The notes beneath the pieces were generated by a model. The model saw only the letters and a list, made by a program, of their open reading frames with translations. It searched no databases and was not told where the DNA came from. Below, one piece after another: positions 1-8,806 of a stretch of 64,000 bases of DNA (position 1 is the stretch's first letter; each line of letters begins with the position of its first letter). The stretch lies in contig NC_014041.1 of the NCBI RefSeq assembly GCF_000023465.1, positions 3,354,001 to 3,418,000 on the forward strand. Direction: 5' to 3'. Position numbers and translations under genes: made by a program. Source of the DNA: Zunongwangia profunda SM-A87 (lineage in GTDB: Bacteria > Bacteroidota > Bacteroidia > Flavobacteriales > Flavobacteriaceae).

Positions 1-524
1 TGTATGGTTACGGTATTAAAGGTTTTATGCTTTCCATGATCGAAACATTATATAAAATTACCGATGCAAAAGCCGATATAAAGCTTGTTCGGAAAGTAAT
101 CGATTTGGGCCACGATCTCATTCAACAACCAGTAGAACTTATAGAAGGGGTTGAAGATACATTGGAAAAATTAAGTAAGAAATATAAACTGGTATTGGCT
201 ACAAAAGGTGATCTTTTAGATCAGGAAAGAAAATTAAAAGCTTCTAAGCTTGGTAAATGGTTTGTACACATCGAAGTTATGAGCCATAAGACTCCTGATA
301 ATTTTCGTAAACTAATTCGTCATTTAGAGATCCTGCCAAAAAACTTTCTTATGGTTGGGAATTCGATACAATCAGATATTATTCCGGTATTAGAAATCAA
401 CAGTTATGCTGCACATATCCCCTATAGCATTACCTGGAATCATGAAAAACATGAAAAAGAACTGGAACATCCAAACTTGTTTAAACTAGAAAAAATCGAA
501 GATCTCTTAAACCATTTAATTTAA
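1..524 (+). CDS. HAD-family hydrolase, C-terminal part (gene starts before the window)
   Basis: The open frame runs from the window edge (YGYGIKGF precedes the first Met at 27), so the N-terminus with the DxD nucleophile motif lies outside. Visible HAD parts are the motif II Thr in LVLATKGD, a motif III Lys in SHKTP, and a motif IV-like VGNSIQSDI. YGYGIKGF followed by an SMIET helix is typical of flavobacterial HAD phosphatases with an alpha-helical cap. The substrate is unknown. The stop overlaps the next gene's ATG by one base (TAATG), so the two are probably cotranscribed. Confident as HAD; the exact function is open. Confidence 0.85.
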   Translation, partial: YGYGIKGFMLSMIETLYKITDAKADIKLVRKVIDLGHDLIQQPVELIEGVEDTLEKLSKKYKLVLATKGDLLDQERKLKASKLGKWFVHIEVMSHKTPDNFRKLIRHLEILPKNFLMVGNSIQSDIIPVLEINSYAAHIPYSITWNHEKHEKELEHPNLFKLEKIEDLLNHLI

Positions 525-1153
525 TGAAGAAGCATATCAACCTGGACAACTATGACAGAAAAGAACAGTTTAAATTCTTTAAAGGTTTTGAAGAACCTTT
601 TTTTGGACTAACTACTCATTTAAATTGTGAAAACATCTATAATTACTGCAAAAAAAAGAAAATTCCCTTCTTTGCTTATTATTTATATCAAACCAATAAA
701 GCAGTTAATCAAGTCAACAATTTTCGGCAAAGAATTATAAATGATCAAATTTATCAATTTGATGTTATCCATATTTCTACAACTATAGCCAGAAAAAACA
801 AGACTTTTGGTTTTTCGTATCTTAAGCACAGTGAGCACTTTAACGAATTTCTTGATCAATTCGTTAAAGAAAGAAAAAGAATAGAAAACTCTGATTTACT
901 TATGCCGGCAAATATGGATGAGCAAGTAATACATTATTCTGCTATTCCCTGGATTAATTTCAGTTCTATCTCACATGCAAGAAAATTTTCCATTAACGAT
1001 ACTTGCCCAAAAATTACATTTGGAAAAATCCATAAAAGTAAAGAAGGCCTTATGATGCCAGTTTCAATTCACGCCCATCATGCGCTTGTGGATGGTTATC
1101 ACATAGGTCAACTAGTCCAAATAATCCAAAACAACTTTAATAACAATGAATAA
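524..1153 (+). CDS. Chloramphenicol acetyltransferase (CAT)-like acyltransferase
   Basis: 209 residues, close to the usual 210-220 of type A CAT. The C-terminus carries the CAT active-site block HHALVDGYH at about 185-193, with the catalytic His as the second H (HxxxD). Upstream motifs PWINFSSI and KITFGKI also fit the CAT trimer fold. CAT enzymes move acetyl from acetyl-CoA to a hydroxyl group. Known resistance enzymes usually have CDG where this has VDG, so real chloramphenicol resistance is uncertain, and many flavobacterial chromosomal homologues have no proven substrate. It is translationally coupled to the HAD gene and followed by a strong terminator. Confidence 0.85.
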   Translation: MKKHINLDNYDRKEQFKFFKGFEEPFFGLTTHLNCENIYNYCKKKKIPFFAYYLYQTNKAVNQVNNFRQRIINDQIYQFDVIHISTTIARKNKTFGFSYLKHSEHFNEFLDQFVKERKRIENSDLLMPANMDEQVIHYSAIPWINFSSISHARKFSINDTCPKITFGKIHKSKEGLMMPVSIHAHHALVDGYHIGQLVQIIQNNFNNNE

Positions 1154-1211
1154 GAGGTAATCCCCCTTATCCTTACTGTTTTATGACGTTATTGCTCTAG
1201 CTTATTTAAAT

Positions 1212-1244
1212 AAAAAAGACTGCCTTTTTCAGACAGTCTTTTTT
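1212..1244. terminator. Bidirectional rho-independent terminator
   Basis: An 11-bp stem (AAAAAAGACTG / CAGTCTTTTTT) has A and T tracts on both flanks. It sits between the convergent CAT-like and CsbD genes, so it can end both transcripts. Confidence 0.85.
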
Positions 1245-1265
1245 GTTTTGAGACGATTATCGTAA

Positions 1266-1451
1266 TTACCACCTATCGATCTCTTTCTTCAATTCTTCTT
1301 TGGACTTACCGGTTCTTTCCTGCAGTCTTCCAAGCATTTCATCAAATTTCCCCTCAGAGTAGGTTGCATCGTCATCAGTTACTTTCCCGTACTTCTGCTT
1401 AAATTCACCTTTTATCTGTTTCCATTTTCCTTCTAGCTGATCATTATTCAT
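1266..1451 (-). CDS. CsbD-family stress protein
   Basis: 61 residues, the normal size for CsbD. The start MNNDQLEGKWKQIKG is the family signature, followed by GKxxDxxxxxxxGKxDExxGRLQ and a second helix. CsbD proteins are small, soluble, charged and mostly helical; they are induced by general stress, but their molecular role is unknown. There is no signal peptide. It is monocistronic on the minus strand, isolated by the terminator downstream and a divergent gene upstream. Confidence 0.9.
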   Translation of the reverse strand: MNNDQLEGKWKQIKGEFKQKYGKVTDDDATYSEGKFDEMLGRLQERTGKSKEELKKEIDRW

Positions 1452-1562
1452 AACATTTGTTTTTATTGGTTAACAATATAAAGTTACAATATCAATCAGC
1501 TGATTAATCATAAGAAATCGCCATATTTTACTTAAGCTTTTGTTATTTTTAACCTGAAAAAA

Positions 1563-2669
1563 ATGATGATGAAAAAATTAGCAATATGGGGCCTGACGGG
1601 ACTGTTTTTTTGTTCCTGCGCCACCACCAGAAAAATTGAAGATGACAGATTACAAATTCGTTTTCTGGACGAATATGTTATCGACAAAGATCTTAAAATA
1701 GACAACACTAAAGTTGGTGGTCTATCAGGTATCGATTATAAGGATGGTAGCTATTATTTTATTGTCGATACACCGTCAGATGCCCGTTTCTATCAAGCCG
1801 AAATTAAGCTTTCCGCAAATAAAATTGATACCGTAAACTTTAAAAAAACGGTAATGATCGAAAAGACTGCTGAATTCTTCAAAGATCATACTTTAGATCC
1901 TGAAGCCATTAGGTTTTTACCCGAAGAAAATCAAGTGTATATTAGTAGTGAAGGGAGCATTAATAACCAAAAAGATCCTTCCGTTTTTATTTTAGACGAA
2001 AGTGGAAATTTTAAGGATGCTTTTGAAATTCCTCAGCATTTTACTGCTCAAGGCGAACAAAAACCCAGACATAACGGGGTTTTTGAAGGTTTGGCGCAGT
2101 CTTACGATGGTAACGGATTTTGGGTGGCTACCGAACTTCCGCTGGAAAAAGATGGCCCCAAACCTAAATTATTTCCTACAAAATCATTTACCAGAATTAC
2201 TTATTTCGACAAAGACATAAAAAAAGCAACCAATCAGTTTGCCTATCGATTGGATGGTATATCAAAAATTCCATGGATGTATTTTGCTGTAAACGGGGTT
2301 ACGGAGCTGTTAGAGTATAAGGAGGGAAATTTTTTGGTATTAGAACGCGCCTATTCTGCCGGTCATGGCTCACATAGCAACACCGTGAAAATTTTTGATG
2401 TTGACACTAAGAGGGCGACAAATATTTTAGAAAAAGAATCACTTAAAAAAGCTAGTTTTTCGCCAGCCAGAAAGCGTTTGGTATTCGATTTTAAATCGGT
2501 TAAAGATCAACTAACCGATAAAATCATCGATAATATAGAGGGAATGTGTTTTGGCCCAAAACTCGAAAATGGTAAACAGTCTTTACTACTAATTTCTGAT
2601 AATAATTTTAATAGCTTCGGGAGACAACTAACACAGCTTATTTTAATGGAAATTGATTTTAAGGAATAA
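1563..2669 (+). CDS. Phytase-like / esterase-like lipoprotein (PF13449 type)
   Basis: 368 residues. The N-terminus is a lipoprotein signal (KKLAIWGLTGLFFCSCA), so it should be lipidated at Cys and exported. The body reads as a beta-propeller of the phytase-like family: VGGLSGIDY, a DPEAIRF block, FEGLAQSYDGNGFWVATE near 170-190, and a late NIEGMCFGPKLENG. Proteins of this family are predicted phosphoesterases, usually without tested substrate. Three Met codons (1563, 1566, 1569) open the frame and any could be the start. The next gene, a secreted histidine phosphatase 47 bp downstream, makes a plausible two-gene exported phosphatase unit. Confidence 0.8.
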   Translation: MMMKKLAIWGLTGLFFCSCATTRKIEDDRLQIRFLDEYVIDKDLKIDNTKVGGLSGIDYKDGSYYFIVDTPSDARFYQAEIKLSANKIDTVNFKKTVMIEKTAEFFKDHTLDPEAIRFLPEENQVYISSEGSINNQKDPSVFILDESGNFKDAFEIPQHFTAQGEQKPRHNGVFEGLAQSYDGNGFWVATELPLEKDGPKPKLFPTKSFTRITYFDKDIKKATNQFAYRLDGISKIPWMYFAVNGVTELLEYKEGNFLVLERAYSAGHGSHSNTVKIFDVDTKRATNILEKESLKKASFSPARKRLVFDFKSVKDQLTDKIIDNIEGMCFGPKLENGKQSLLLISDNNFNSFGRQLTQLILMEIDFKE

Positions 2670-2716
2670 ACACAATTAGCTTGGTCTCAAATTTAAAACC
2701 AAAACGGGAAAAAATC

Positions 2717-3262
2717 ATGACACAAAATATCAAATATCTTTTCTTAAGTCTTGTATTAATAGCTATTTCCTGCCAGCAAAGCCCACAAAAAAACATAGAA
2801 ACAGCGCAGCCGAAATTCGATCAAATAAGCACGTATTATTTCATAAGGCATGCTGAAAAAGATACTACCGATAGAGAAAACCGCAATCCTAGATTAACTG
2901 AAGAAGGGAAGCAACGAGCTGAAAATTGGAAAAATGTTTTTACTGCCGTAGATTTTGATGCTATCTATAGTTCTGATTTTATTAGAACCAAAGCAACGGC
3001 TCAACCTACTGCACAAAGTAAAGGACTCAAAATTGAAATCTACGATCATACCAAATTAAATTCCGAAGCATTTAAAAAAGCTACTAAAGGAAAAAAAGTA
3101 CTGGTGGTGGGACACACCAATACCACCCCGTATTTTGCCAATGCTGTGTATGGAGAAGAATATTTTAATAATGATATTGATGAAGCAGAACATGGAAAAT
3201 TATTTATTGTTCAGGTACATTCAAATGGAAAAAACTCTATTCAGCAGTTAACCATAAACTAA
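2717..3262 (+). CDS. Histidine phosphatase family lipoprotein (SixA/phosphoglycerate-mutase fold)
   Basis: The chosen ATG at 2717 gives 181 residues starting MTQNIKYLFLSLVLIAISC, a clear lipoprotein signal with lipobox AISC; the longer frame from TTG 2681 would bury that signal. The catalytic RH motif is in YYFIRHAEK and the second His in VVGHTNTTP, with SSDFIRTKATAQPTA between as expected. Members remove phosphate through a phospho-histidine intermediate. Export with the upstream phytase-like protein suggests phosphate scavenging or cell-surface dephosphorylation. This is inference; the substrate is unknown. Confidence 0.87.
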   Translation: MTQNIKYLFLSLVLIAISCQQSPQKNIETAQPKFDQISTYYFIRHAEKDTTDRENRNPRLTEEGKQRAENWKNVFTAVDFDAIYSSDFIRTKATAQPTAQSKGLKIEIYDHTKLNSEAFKKATKGKKVLVVGHTNTTPYFANAVYGEEYFNNDIDEAEHGKLFIVQVHSNGKNSIQQLTIN

Positions 3263-3526
3263 TTTGAGTTCGATTTAGAAATCCCTGATGCTGAGTAAAT
3301 ATTGCAAAAGATTTTATATCCAAGCTTGCAATTTACTTGTATTCCTTACAAATTTCGATGAAAATTCACTCGATGAACCAAATACCTGTACTAATAAGCT
3401 TAGGCTATAAATTAATTTTAATTTGTAAATATTTTTGAAAATATTTAGAGTATGGAATTTCGGAATGGCGAAAATAACTGTTATTTAAATGACCGATAAT
3501 CACTAAAAAAGGGAATTGAAAAGCAA
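3263..3526. other. Intergenic stretch without a recognisable gene
   Basis: AT-rich sequence between two convergent genes. I see no ORF with family resemblance, no tRNA-like fold and no repeat. The only structured element is the terminator that follows. Confidence 0.5.
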
Positions 3527-3554
3527 AAAGCCGTGAAAATCAATTCACGGCTTT
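3527..3554 (-). terminator. Rho-independent terminator for the aldehyde dehydrogenase
   Basis: Perfect 11-bp stem AAAGCCGTGAA / TTCACGGCTTT with a six-base loop. The A-rich flank on the plus-strand left side becomes a T tract for minus-strand transcripts, matching the dehydrogenase gene that ends at 3611. Confidence 0.85.
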
Positions 3555-3610
3555 ATCCAACCAATTGCGCTGAAACTAAATTCAGCATCTTAAGTGTTGT
3601 TATAAATGTT

Positions 3611-5011
3611 TTATCCTTGCAGAATATTAATTGCTTTGGTGTTTACAAATTCTTTGATTCCAAAACCACCATGTTCTCTACCATAACCAGAGTTTTTAAC
3701 TCCGCCAAAAGGCATATTAGGTTGCGCCACACCAAAAGAATTAATAAAAACCATTCCGGTATCAAAATGCTTTTCAGCTAACTCGATAGCTTTTTTCTCA
3801 TCCTTAGAGAAAATTCCACCACCAAGACCAAACCTACTATCGTTCGCAATTCTCATCGCATCTTCGTCGTCCTTTGCTTTAATGACAGAGGCTACTGGTC
3901 CGAATAATTCATCATCATATGCTGGCTGTCCAGGATTCACATTTGCCAATACTGTTGCTGGGTAAAAGAAGCCATCTCCGTCTGGAATTCCACCGCCACA
4001 AAGAACTTTAGCGCCATTTTTCACACTTTCTTCCACCTGCTCATGTAATTTCTCCCTCAAGTCCTTACGTGCCATTGGGCCAATTTGTGTATCCTCTTTT
4101 GTTGGATCACCAAATTTTACATTTTTCATTTTTTCTACGAAAGACTCTAGAAAAGCATCGTAATTTTTCTCGGTTACCACAAATCTTTTGGCTGCTACAC
4201 AAGTTTCTCCGTTATTATAAATTCTACCTTTTACACTCCATTCTACAGCAGTTTCCAGATCTGCATCATCTAATACCAAATACGCATCGTTAGAGCCTAG
4301 CTCTAGTACTGTTTTTTTAAGGTTTCCTGCGGCTTTTTTAGCCACTGCTCTACCCCCATTAGGACTTCCGGTAAAGGTTACTCCTCTTACAAAATCATTA
4401 TCGATAATATCATCAGATTGATCATGATCTATAATCAATACGGTAAATAAACCTTTAGGTAAACCGGCTTTCTCAAAGATTTCCTCTAACATCAAACCAG
4501 ATCCTGTTGTACCCTCAGCATGTTTTAATAATACTCCATTACCAGCCATTAAATTAGCAATAGCGTATCGTACGACCTGGTAAGCAGGGAAATTCCATGG
4601 TTGTATTCCGTAGATAACTCCAATAGGAGAATACGTAATGATTCCACGTCCTCCATCAGGAAGTTCACGCTCAGGTTCGTTAGCTAACTCTTTTTGACCA
4701 TTTTCAGCGGTGTATTCACAAATAGCTGCACAAAGATCAATTTCTTCTTCAGCCTGAGAAACAAGTTTTCCCATTTCGCTGGTCATAAGCTTGGAAAACT
4801 CCTCTTTATAATCTTTTAATGTGCTTCCTATTTTTTTAAGCACTTCTGCTCTTTCCGCTAAAGAATATTTTTTCCACTTCACAAAGGCTTCGTGACATTT
4901 TTTTACGGCTTCGCTCGCTTCTTCATTGGTCATTAACGGATAATCCTTTAGGCTTTTACCTGTAGTTGGATTAACAGTTGTAATTGTTTTGTTTTCAATT
5001 AATGTACTCAT
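3611..5011 (-). CDS. NAD(P)-dependent aldehyde dehydrogenase, succinate-semialdehyde dehydrogenase type
   Basis: From the ATG at 5011 (MSTLIENKTITTVNPTTGK) it is 466 residues; a longer frame adds 11 residues that do not belong to the family. It has the Rossmann segment with PWNFP (138-142), Lys163, the FTGSPNGG loop (213-220), general base Glu237 (LELGSNDA) and nucleophile Cys271 (GETCVAAKR), so the active site is complete. Closest by pattern to succinate-semialdehyde dehydrogenases (GabD/Sad), which oxidise succinate semialdehyde to succinate in GABA and related catabolism. No aminotransferase is adjacent, so the true substrate is uncertain. Monocistronic with its own terminator. Confidence 0.9.
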   Translation of the reverse strand: MSTLIENKTITTVNPTTGKSLKDYPLMTNEEASEAVKKCHEAFVKWKKYSLAERAEVLKKIGSTLKDYKEEFSKLMTSEMGKLVSQAEEEIDLCAAICEYTAENGQKELANEPERELPDGGRGIITYSPIGVIYGIQPWNFPAYQVVRYAIANLMAGNGVLLKHAEGTTGSGLMLEEIFEKAGLPKGLFTVLIIDHDQSDDIIDNDFVRGVTFTGSPNGGRAVAKKAAGNLKKTVLELGSNDAYLVLDDADLETAVEWSVKGRIYNNGETCVAAKRFVVTEKNYDAFLESFVEKMKNVKFGDPTKEDTQIGPMARKDLREKLHEQVEESVKNGAKVLCGGGIPDGDGFFYPATVLANVNPGQPAYDDELFGPVASVIKAKDDEDAMRIANDSRFGLGGGIFSKDEKKAIELAEKHFDTGMVFINSFGVAQPNMPFGGVKNSGYGREHGGFGIKEFVNTKAINILQG

Positions 5012-5196
5012 AGCTTTTAATTTTTTTCTAAGGTACATTACCATGAATGGCCTGGCTGATAAATCCCCGTTAAAGCTTTTTGAATTTCAAGTTAATTGAG
5101 AATTATTAACAGAAAATTGTCTTCATTAAATCTTTGTTCACAATAGAGCAAATTAGACTTTATTTTGTTAAATTTATTTTTCATTTCTCAATATTT

Positions 5197-6045
5197 ATGC
5201 GAAGATTACTTTCCTTATTTCTGGCATTAAGCGCAATATCCTGTGCTTCTAAAATGAAATTAATAGGAGAAGCCGTTCAGCAATTTACTCCGCTTCATAA
5301 CAATGATGCCGTTGTTGTTATAGAAGAATATAAAAAGATACCCGATTCTATTCCTACAAAAACTATTGGGGAGTTTCACTTAAAAGATGGTGGATTAACG
5401 GTAGATTGCAGCTACGAACATGTATTGGACCTGGCCAAAAATGAGGCTCGAAAATTTGGCGGCAATGCCATAAAAATTACGGAACATAAATTACCCAATG
5501 CATTATCCACCTGTCATCGGCTTAAGTTTAAAATCCTTAAAATGGATGATATTTTTCCTTTTCAAGAGATGCTTATTTGGAGTAGCAAACATTCATTGGA
5601 CTGGAAATATTTTAAAGGTGCCCCAAAAATAGAACGCCCTTCTTTTCTTTGCGCTACTTTAAATGTAGATTATAAAAATTATAAAATTGGCGGCAAAGGT
5701 AGCATTGAAGTCTTACCCATCATTGTTCTTAACTGTAGTTATATTCAGCCTCAATACCAAAACCAACATCAATTAGAATACAATCAGCTTAAGTTTGATT
5801 TACTAGAGCTTTACGCCCGAAAAATGCGCAAGGCTTTTAACGAAGCCAATATCGACTCCCAGATGAAATGGCAAAAGTTCGCTGAAAAAATTTATAATGA
5901 TATTTTTAACGATTTTGAAACCGAAATCTATTACCTGGAAACCGAAACTAATTTTGGTTTGGAATATACAGAAACCTTACGTTGGAAATATCGTTTAAAA
6001 GGAGACCTGGCGGAAACTAGTTCTTTTAGCACCGATACTATTTAA
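5197..6045 (+). CDS. Uncharacterised lipoprotein with an RcsF/DUF4156-like segment
   Basis: The ATG at 5197 gives 282 residues beginning MRRLLSLFLALSAISCASK, a clean lipoprotein signal; the frame extends upstream only with a TTG at 5134. Residues about 55-110 (LAKNEARKFGGNAIKI then CHRLKFKILK) resemble the small alpha/beta fold of RcsF and DUF4156 lipoproteins, where A-x-x-x-GGNA is typical. The C-terminal half (about 130-282) has no family I recognise. It is followed after 18 bp by a methyltransferase gene. Role unknown; a periplasmic or outer-membrane location follows from the signal. Confidence 0.7.
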   Translation: MRRLLSLFLALSAISCASKMKLIGEAVQQFTPLHNNDAVVVIEEYKKIPDSIPTKTIGEFHLKDGGLTVDCSYEHVLDLAKNEARKFGGNAIKITEHKLPNALSTCHRLKFKILKMDDIFPFQEMLIWSSKHSLDWKYFKGAPKIERPSFLCATLNVDYKNYKIGGKGSIEVLPIIVLNCSYIQPQYQNQHQLEYNQLKFDLLELYARKMRKAFNEANIDSQMKWQKFAEKIYNDIFNDFETEIYYLETETNFGLEYTETLRWKYRLKGDLAETSSFSTDTI

Positions 6046-6063
6046 TTTTTTTAAAATTAAAAA

Positions 6064-6840
6064 ATGGCGACAAACTGGGATGCGCAATTATATAATACAA
6101 AGCATGATTTTGTATTTAATTACGGAAGTGCTTTAATCGAACTCTTAAAACCGAAAACAGGGGAACTTATTTTGGATTTGGGCTGTGGTGCGGGTCAGCT
6201 TACTGCAAAAATTGCCAGTAGCAGCACCGAAGTTATTGGAATGGATGCATCTGAAAGCATGATTGCAAGTGCTAAAAAGAATTTCCCCGATCTTGATTTT
6301 AGAGTAGCTAATGCCGAAGATTTTAATTTTCCCGAAAAATTTGATGCTATTTTTTCTAATGCCGCCTTACACTGGGTAAAAGATTATAAAGCGGCCGCCA
6401 TAAATATGCTAAGACATTTAAAGAAAAATGGACGTGTAGTACTGGAATTTGGCGGTAAAGGAAATGTGCAAAAAATTGAAACAACGTTAAAAGCGGTATT
6501 ATTAGAAAAAGGATATCAAAATCAGGCCAATATTAACTTATGGTATTTCCCATCGGTTGCAGAATATACGACTGTTCTGGAACAAACAGGATTTGACATC
6601 CGTTTAGCCGAATTATACGATCGCCCCACCAAATTAGCCGATGCTGAAAGCGGAATTACAGACTGGCTTTCGATGTTTGGAAAGAGATTTTTTGAAGGTA
6701 TTCCCGATGTTGAGGCTGAAAGTATTAAGAACGAAGTGCAAACAAGATTAAAAACAACACTTTTAAAAGAAGATGGCTGGTATGCCGATTATCGAAGGTT
6801 ACGAATAATCGCATACAAAAACACATCCAATGGATTTTAA
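6064..6840 (+). CDS. Class I SAM-dependent methyltransferase (Tam-like)
   Basis: 258 residues. SAM-binding motif I is LDLGCGAGQLT (about 38-48), acidic loop GMDAS (about 58-62), motif II-III region RVANAEDFNFPEKFDAIFSNAALHWV. The phrase SNAALHWVKD is characteristic of trans-aconitate 2-methyltransferase-like enzymes and their many relatives. It is cytoplasmic, without a signal. The acceptor is not determined by the sequence. The end overlaps the start of the following DUF4269 reading frame by 11 bp, suggesting translational coupling. Confidence 0.88.
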   Translation: MATNWDAQLYNTKHDFVFNYGSALIELLKPKTGELILDLGCGAGQLTAKIASSSTEVIGMDASESMIASAKKNFPDLDFRVANAEDFNFPEKFDAIFSNAALHWVKDYKAAAINMLRHLKKNGRVVLEFGGKGNVQKIETTLKAVLLEKGYQNQANINLWYFPSVAEYTTVLEQTGFDIRLAELYDRPTKLADAESGITDWLSMFGKRFFEGIPDVEAESIKNEVQTRLKTTLLKEDGWYADYRRLRIIAYKNTSNGF

Positions 6841-7364
6841 AAATATTGATTATCTAAAATATGGTAGCAATATTCAGCAACTGGCGTATCGTGCGTGAAC
6901 TTTCAGATTTAAAAATCTTTTTAGTTTTACAAGAATTTGAGCCTGTACTTACAGGAACCATTCCGTTAGATATTGCCATTACTTCCAGCGACCTGGATAT
7001 TTCCTGTGCGATAAAAAATCATGATGAATTCAAACAAAAACTGTTTGAGCATTATAAAGAGCAACTCCAATTTAGTTGTAGAACGAAATCAAGATTCGAG
7101 GAAACGGCCAGTATTTGCAGTTTCAAAGGCCAAAATTTCGAAATCGAAATCTTTGGACAAAACCTTCGGGTAGCAGAACAAAATGCCTATCGTCATATGA
7201 TTATCGAACATAAAATCCTTCAGGAAAACGATGAAAAATTCCGTAGAGATATCATCAAACTTAAAGAAAGAGGACTAAAAACAGAGCCTGCCTTCGCAAA
7301 ACTGCTTGGGCTGGAAGGTAATCCTTACCAAGCGCTTCTAGATTACAAAGCAAACTTATTCTGA
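6830..7364 (+). pseudogene. DUF4269 family gene interrupted by a +1 frameshift
   Basis: An ATG at 6830 opens MDFKNIDYLKYGSNIQQLAYRA, the expected DUF4269 N-terminus, but reaches TGA at 6896. Skipping one base (the T at 6896) joins it to ELSDLKIFLVLQEFEPVLTGTIPLDI in the frame that runs to 7364, rebuilding a protein of about 177 residues, normal for the family. An in-frame ATG at 6861 exists but encodes a start unrelated to the family, so it is not convincing. Either a real single-base insertion, a sequence error, or, less likely, recoding. DUF4269 proteins have a GTIPxDI/SDLDI block reminiscent of nucleotidyltransferases; function unknown. Confidence 0.75.
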
Positions 7365-8099
7365 AATATTAACCTTTACGTCTTCAGTAATTATTTCAGA
7401 AAATAATTTAAGCTTACCGGCCTCATAGAGTGCATCCAAATTTTCTAGTGGCGTAGAAAGATCATCTTCAGCATAATTTTTATAATCTACAAAACGTAAT
7501 CCGTTAACTATTCTTGGGTTAAAAGCCGCTCTAAAACGAATTCCGCCAGCATTCACGTGATAACTGTACGCCAGATAATCTACTGTAAAAGTGCTGGTAT
7601 TTATCCAATATAAATATTCATCCTCATAATCGGTGCCGCCACCATCCTGATTAAATGTCACTTTGATCTCGTAATATTCTTTTCCTTTGATACTGTCCTT
7701 GCCCAGTAAATTTTTATTCACAGCATCGCCATTTAAACCATAAGGAAGTTGCACGAAATAATGTACCGAATTTACCGAATTTGAGTATTTACTAGCTATG
7801 GAATCAAGCAAACTAAGTTCCTTATTATTCCTGTTCCTTGTAAAGCCGTTATTGGTTACTATATCGGTAATTTTATTTCCTAGAGAATCTTCCTGAAGGC
7901 GCTCCAAATGAAACCTACCGTTCTTTCGGCTACTTTTATACTGCTTGTCGCGAAAAGTAAATGAGATATTAGCTGAATCATATTTTTCACCTCCGGCAAC
8001 TTCAATGGCTTTGTTTATAATTTGATTAGCGTCAAGCTCTTTTTCCTGACAGGAAATAACTACCAATAAAATTATGCAGAGTAGGGTAACTTTTTTCAT
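7356..8099 (-). CDS. Lipoprotein, DUF6503-like (LolA-like beta fold)
   Basis: 247 residues with lipoprotein signal MKKVTLLCIILLVVISC and lipobox VISC. The mature part opens with a helix (ANQIINKAIEVAGGEKYDSANISFTFRDK) and continues as repeated beta strands (YYEIKVTF, EDEYLYWINTSTFTVDYLAYSY), the pattern of flavobacterial DUF6503 proteins, which look like LolA/outer-membrane-lipoprotein-sorting domains. Some databases mislabel relatives as deoxyribose-phosphate aldolase; nothing here supports that. It converges on the DUF4269 gene with an overlap of 9 bp. Function unknown. Confidence 0.72.
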   Translation of the reverse strand: MKKVTLLCIILLVVISCQEKELDANQIINKAIEVAGGEKYDSANISFTFRDKQYKSSRKNGRFHLERLQEDSLGNKITDIVTNNGFTRNRNNKELSLLDSIASKYSNSVNSVHYFVQLPYGLNGDAVNKNLLGKDSIKGKEYYEIKVTFNQDGGGTDYEDEYLYWINTSTFTVDYLAYSYHVNAGGIRFRAAFNPRIVNGLRFVDYKNYAEDDLSTPLENLDALYEAGKLKLFSEIITEDVKVNISE

Positions 8100-8163
8100 A
8101 GCTCAAAAATAGTCGGCAAAGATAATAAATCCTTTCAGGTAGTCCAGATATTATAGAGCGTGA

Positions 8164-8196
8164 TTGAAGTGAAATGGAAATGAATCACTACCTTTG
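8164..8196 (+). promoter_or_regulatory. Bacteroidota-type promoter upstream of smpB
   Basis: TTG (8164-8166), a 22-base spacer, then TACCTTTG (8189-8196), matching the Flavobacterium consensus TTG-N17-23-TAnnTTTG. It would start transcription near 8203 and give smpB a leader of about 140 bases. A second -7-like TATTTTTG occurs at 8244-8251 without a well-placed TTG. Confidence 0.55.
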
Positions 8197-8344
8197 TTTG
8201 TTACGATTTCTTTAAAATCCCTCAATAATCTTTTAAAGCTTACTATTTTTGCAGTCTATAAGAGGTACGTCTGGGATTTTATGCTATTATGCTTTAGAAC
8301 CTCTAACATAGCAGAACATCGAAAATTATGAAATTTCAATGTAA

Positions 8345-8806
8345 ATGAAACAAGCAAATACTATAAATATAAAAAACCGAAAGGCTAAATTTCAATATGA
8401 ATTCCTGGATAAATATATAGCCGGAATTAAATTAGCCGGAACAGAAATTAAAGCCATACGCCAGGGTAAAGCTTCGATTGCCGAAAGTTTCTGTGAATTT
8501 CAGGACGGTGAATTATATGTGATCAATATGCATGTTGAAGAATATTCTCATGCCACACACTTTAACCATAATCCAAAAAGTGAGCGTAAACTTCTTTTAC
8601 AGAAGCGGGAATTAAGAAAACTGGAAAAAGAGGTGAAAAACGGTGGATTAACGATTATCCCGCTTCGATTATTTATTAACGATCGCGGACTGGCAAAAAT
8701 ACAAATTACGCTAGCCAAGGGTAAGAAACTTTATGATAAGCGAGAAACCATTAAAGATCGGGATAACAAACGTAAATTAGATCGCATAAAAAAGGAGTAT
8801 AATTAA
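8345..8806 (+). CDS. smpB: SsrA-binding protein SmpB
   Basis: 153 residues, full length. Family landmarks are NRKAKFQYEF at the start, the beta-barrel block GIKLAGTEIKAIRQGKASI, NMHVEEYSHATHFNHNPKSERKLLL, and the basic tail GKKLYDKRETIKDRDNKRKLDR. SmpB binds tmRNA and lets it enter stalled ribosomes for trans-translation. No tmRNA gene is seen in the window. Single-gene transcript: promoter upstream, terminator overlapping the last codons. Confidence 0.97.
   Translation: MKQANTINIKNRKAKFQYEFLDKYIAGIKLAGTEIKAIRQGKASIAESFCEFQDGELYVINMHVEEYSHATHFNHNPKSERKLLLQKRELRKLEKEVKNGGLTIIPLRLFINDRGLAKIQITLAKGKKLYDKRETIKDRDNKRKLDRIKKEYN

Noticed and set aside
6861..7364. An independent 167-residue gene starting at ATG 6861
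   Set aside because: The first dozen residues (MVAIFSNWRIVR) do not fit DUF4269, while the alternative frame from 6830 supplies the expected N-terminus. I treat it as part of a frameshifted gene.
8100..8344. tmRNA gene next to smpB
   Set aside because: No tag-peptide frame ending in LAA and no tRNA-like ends were found; only a promoter and a short AGAGGT/ACCTCT pairing with a long loop.
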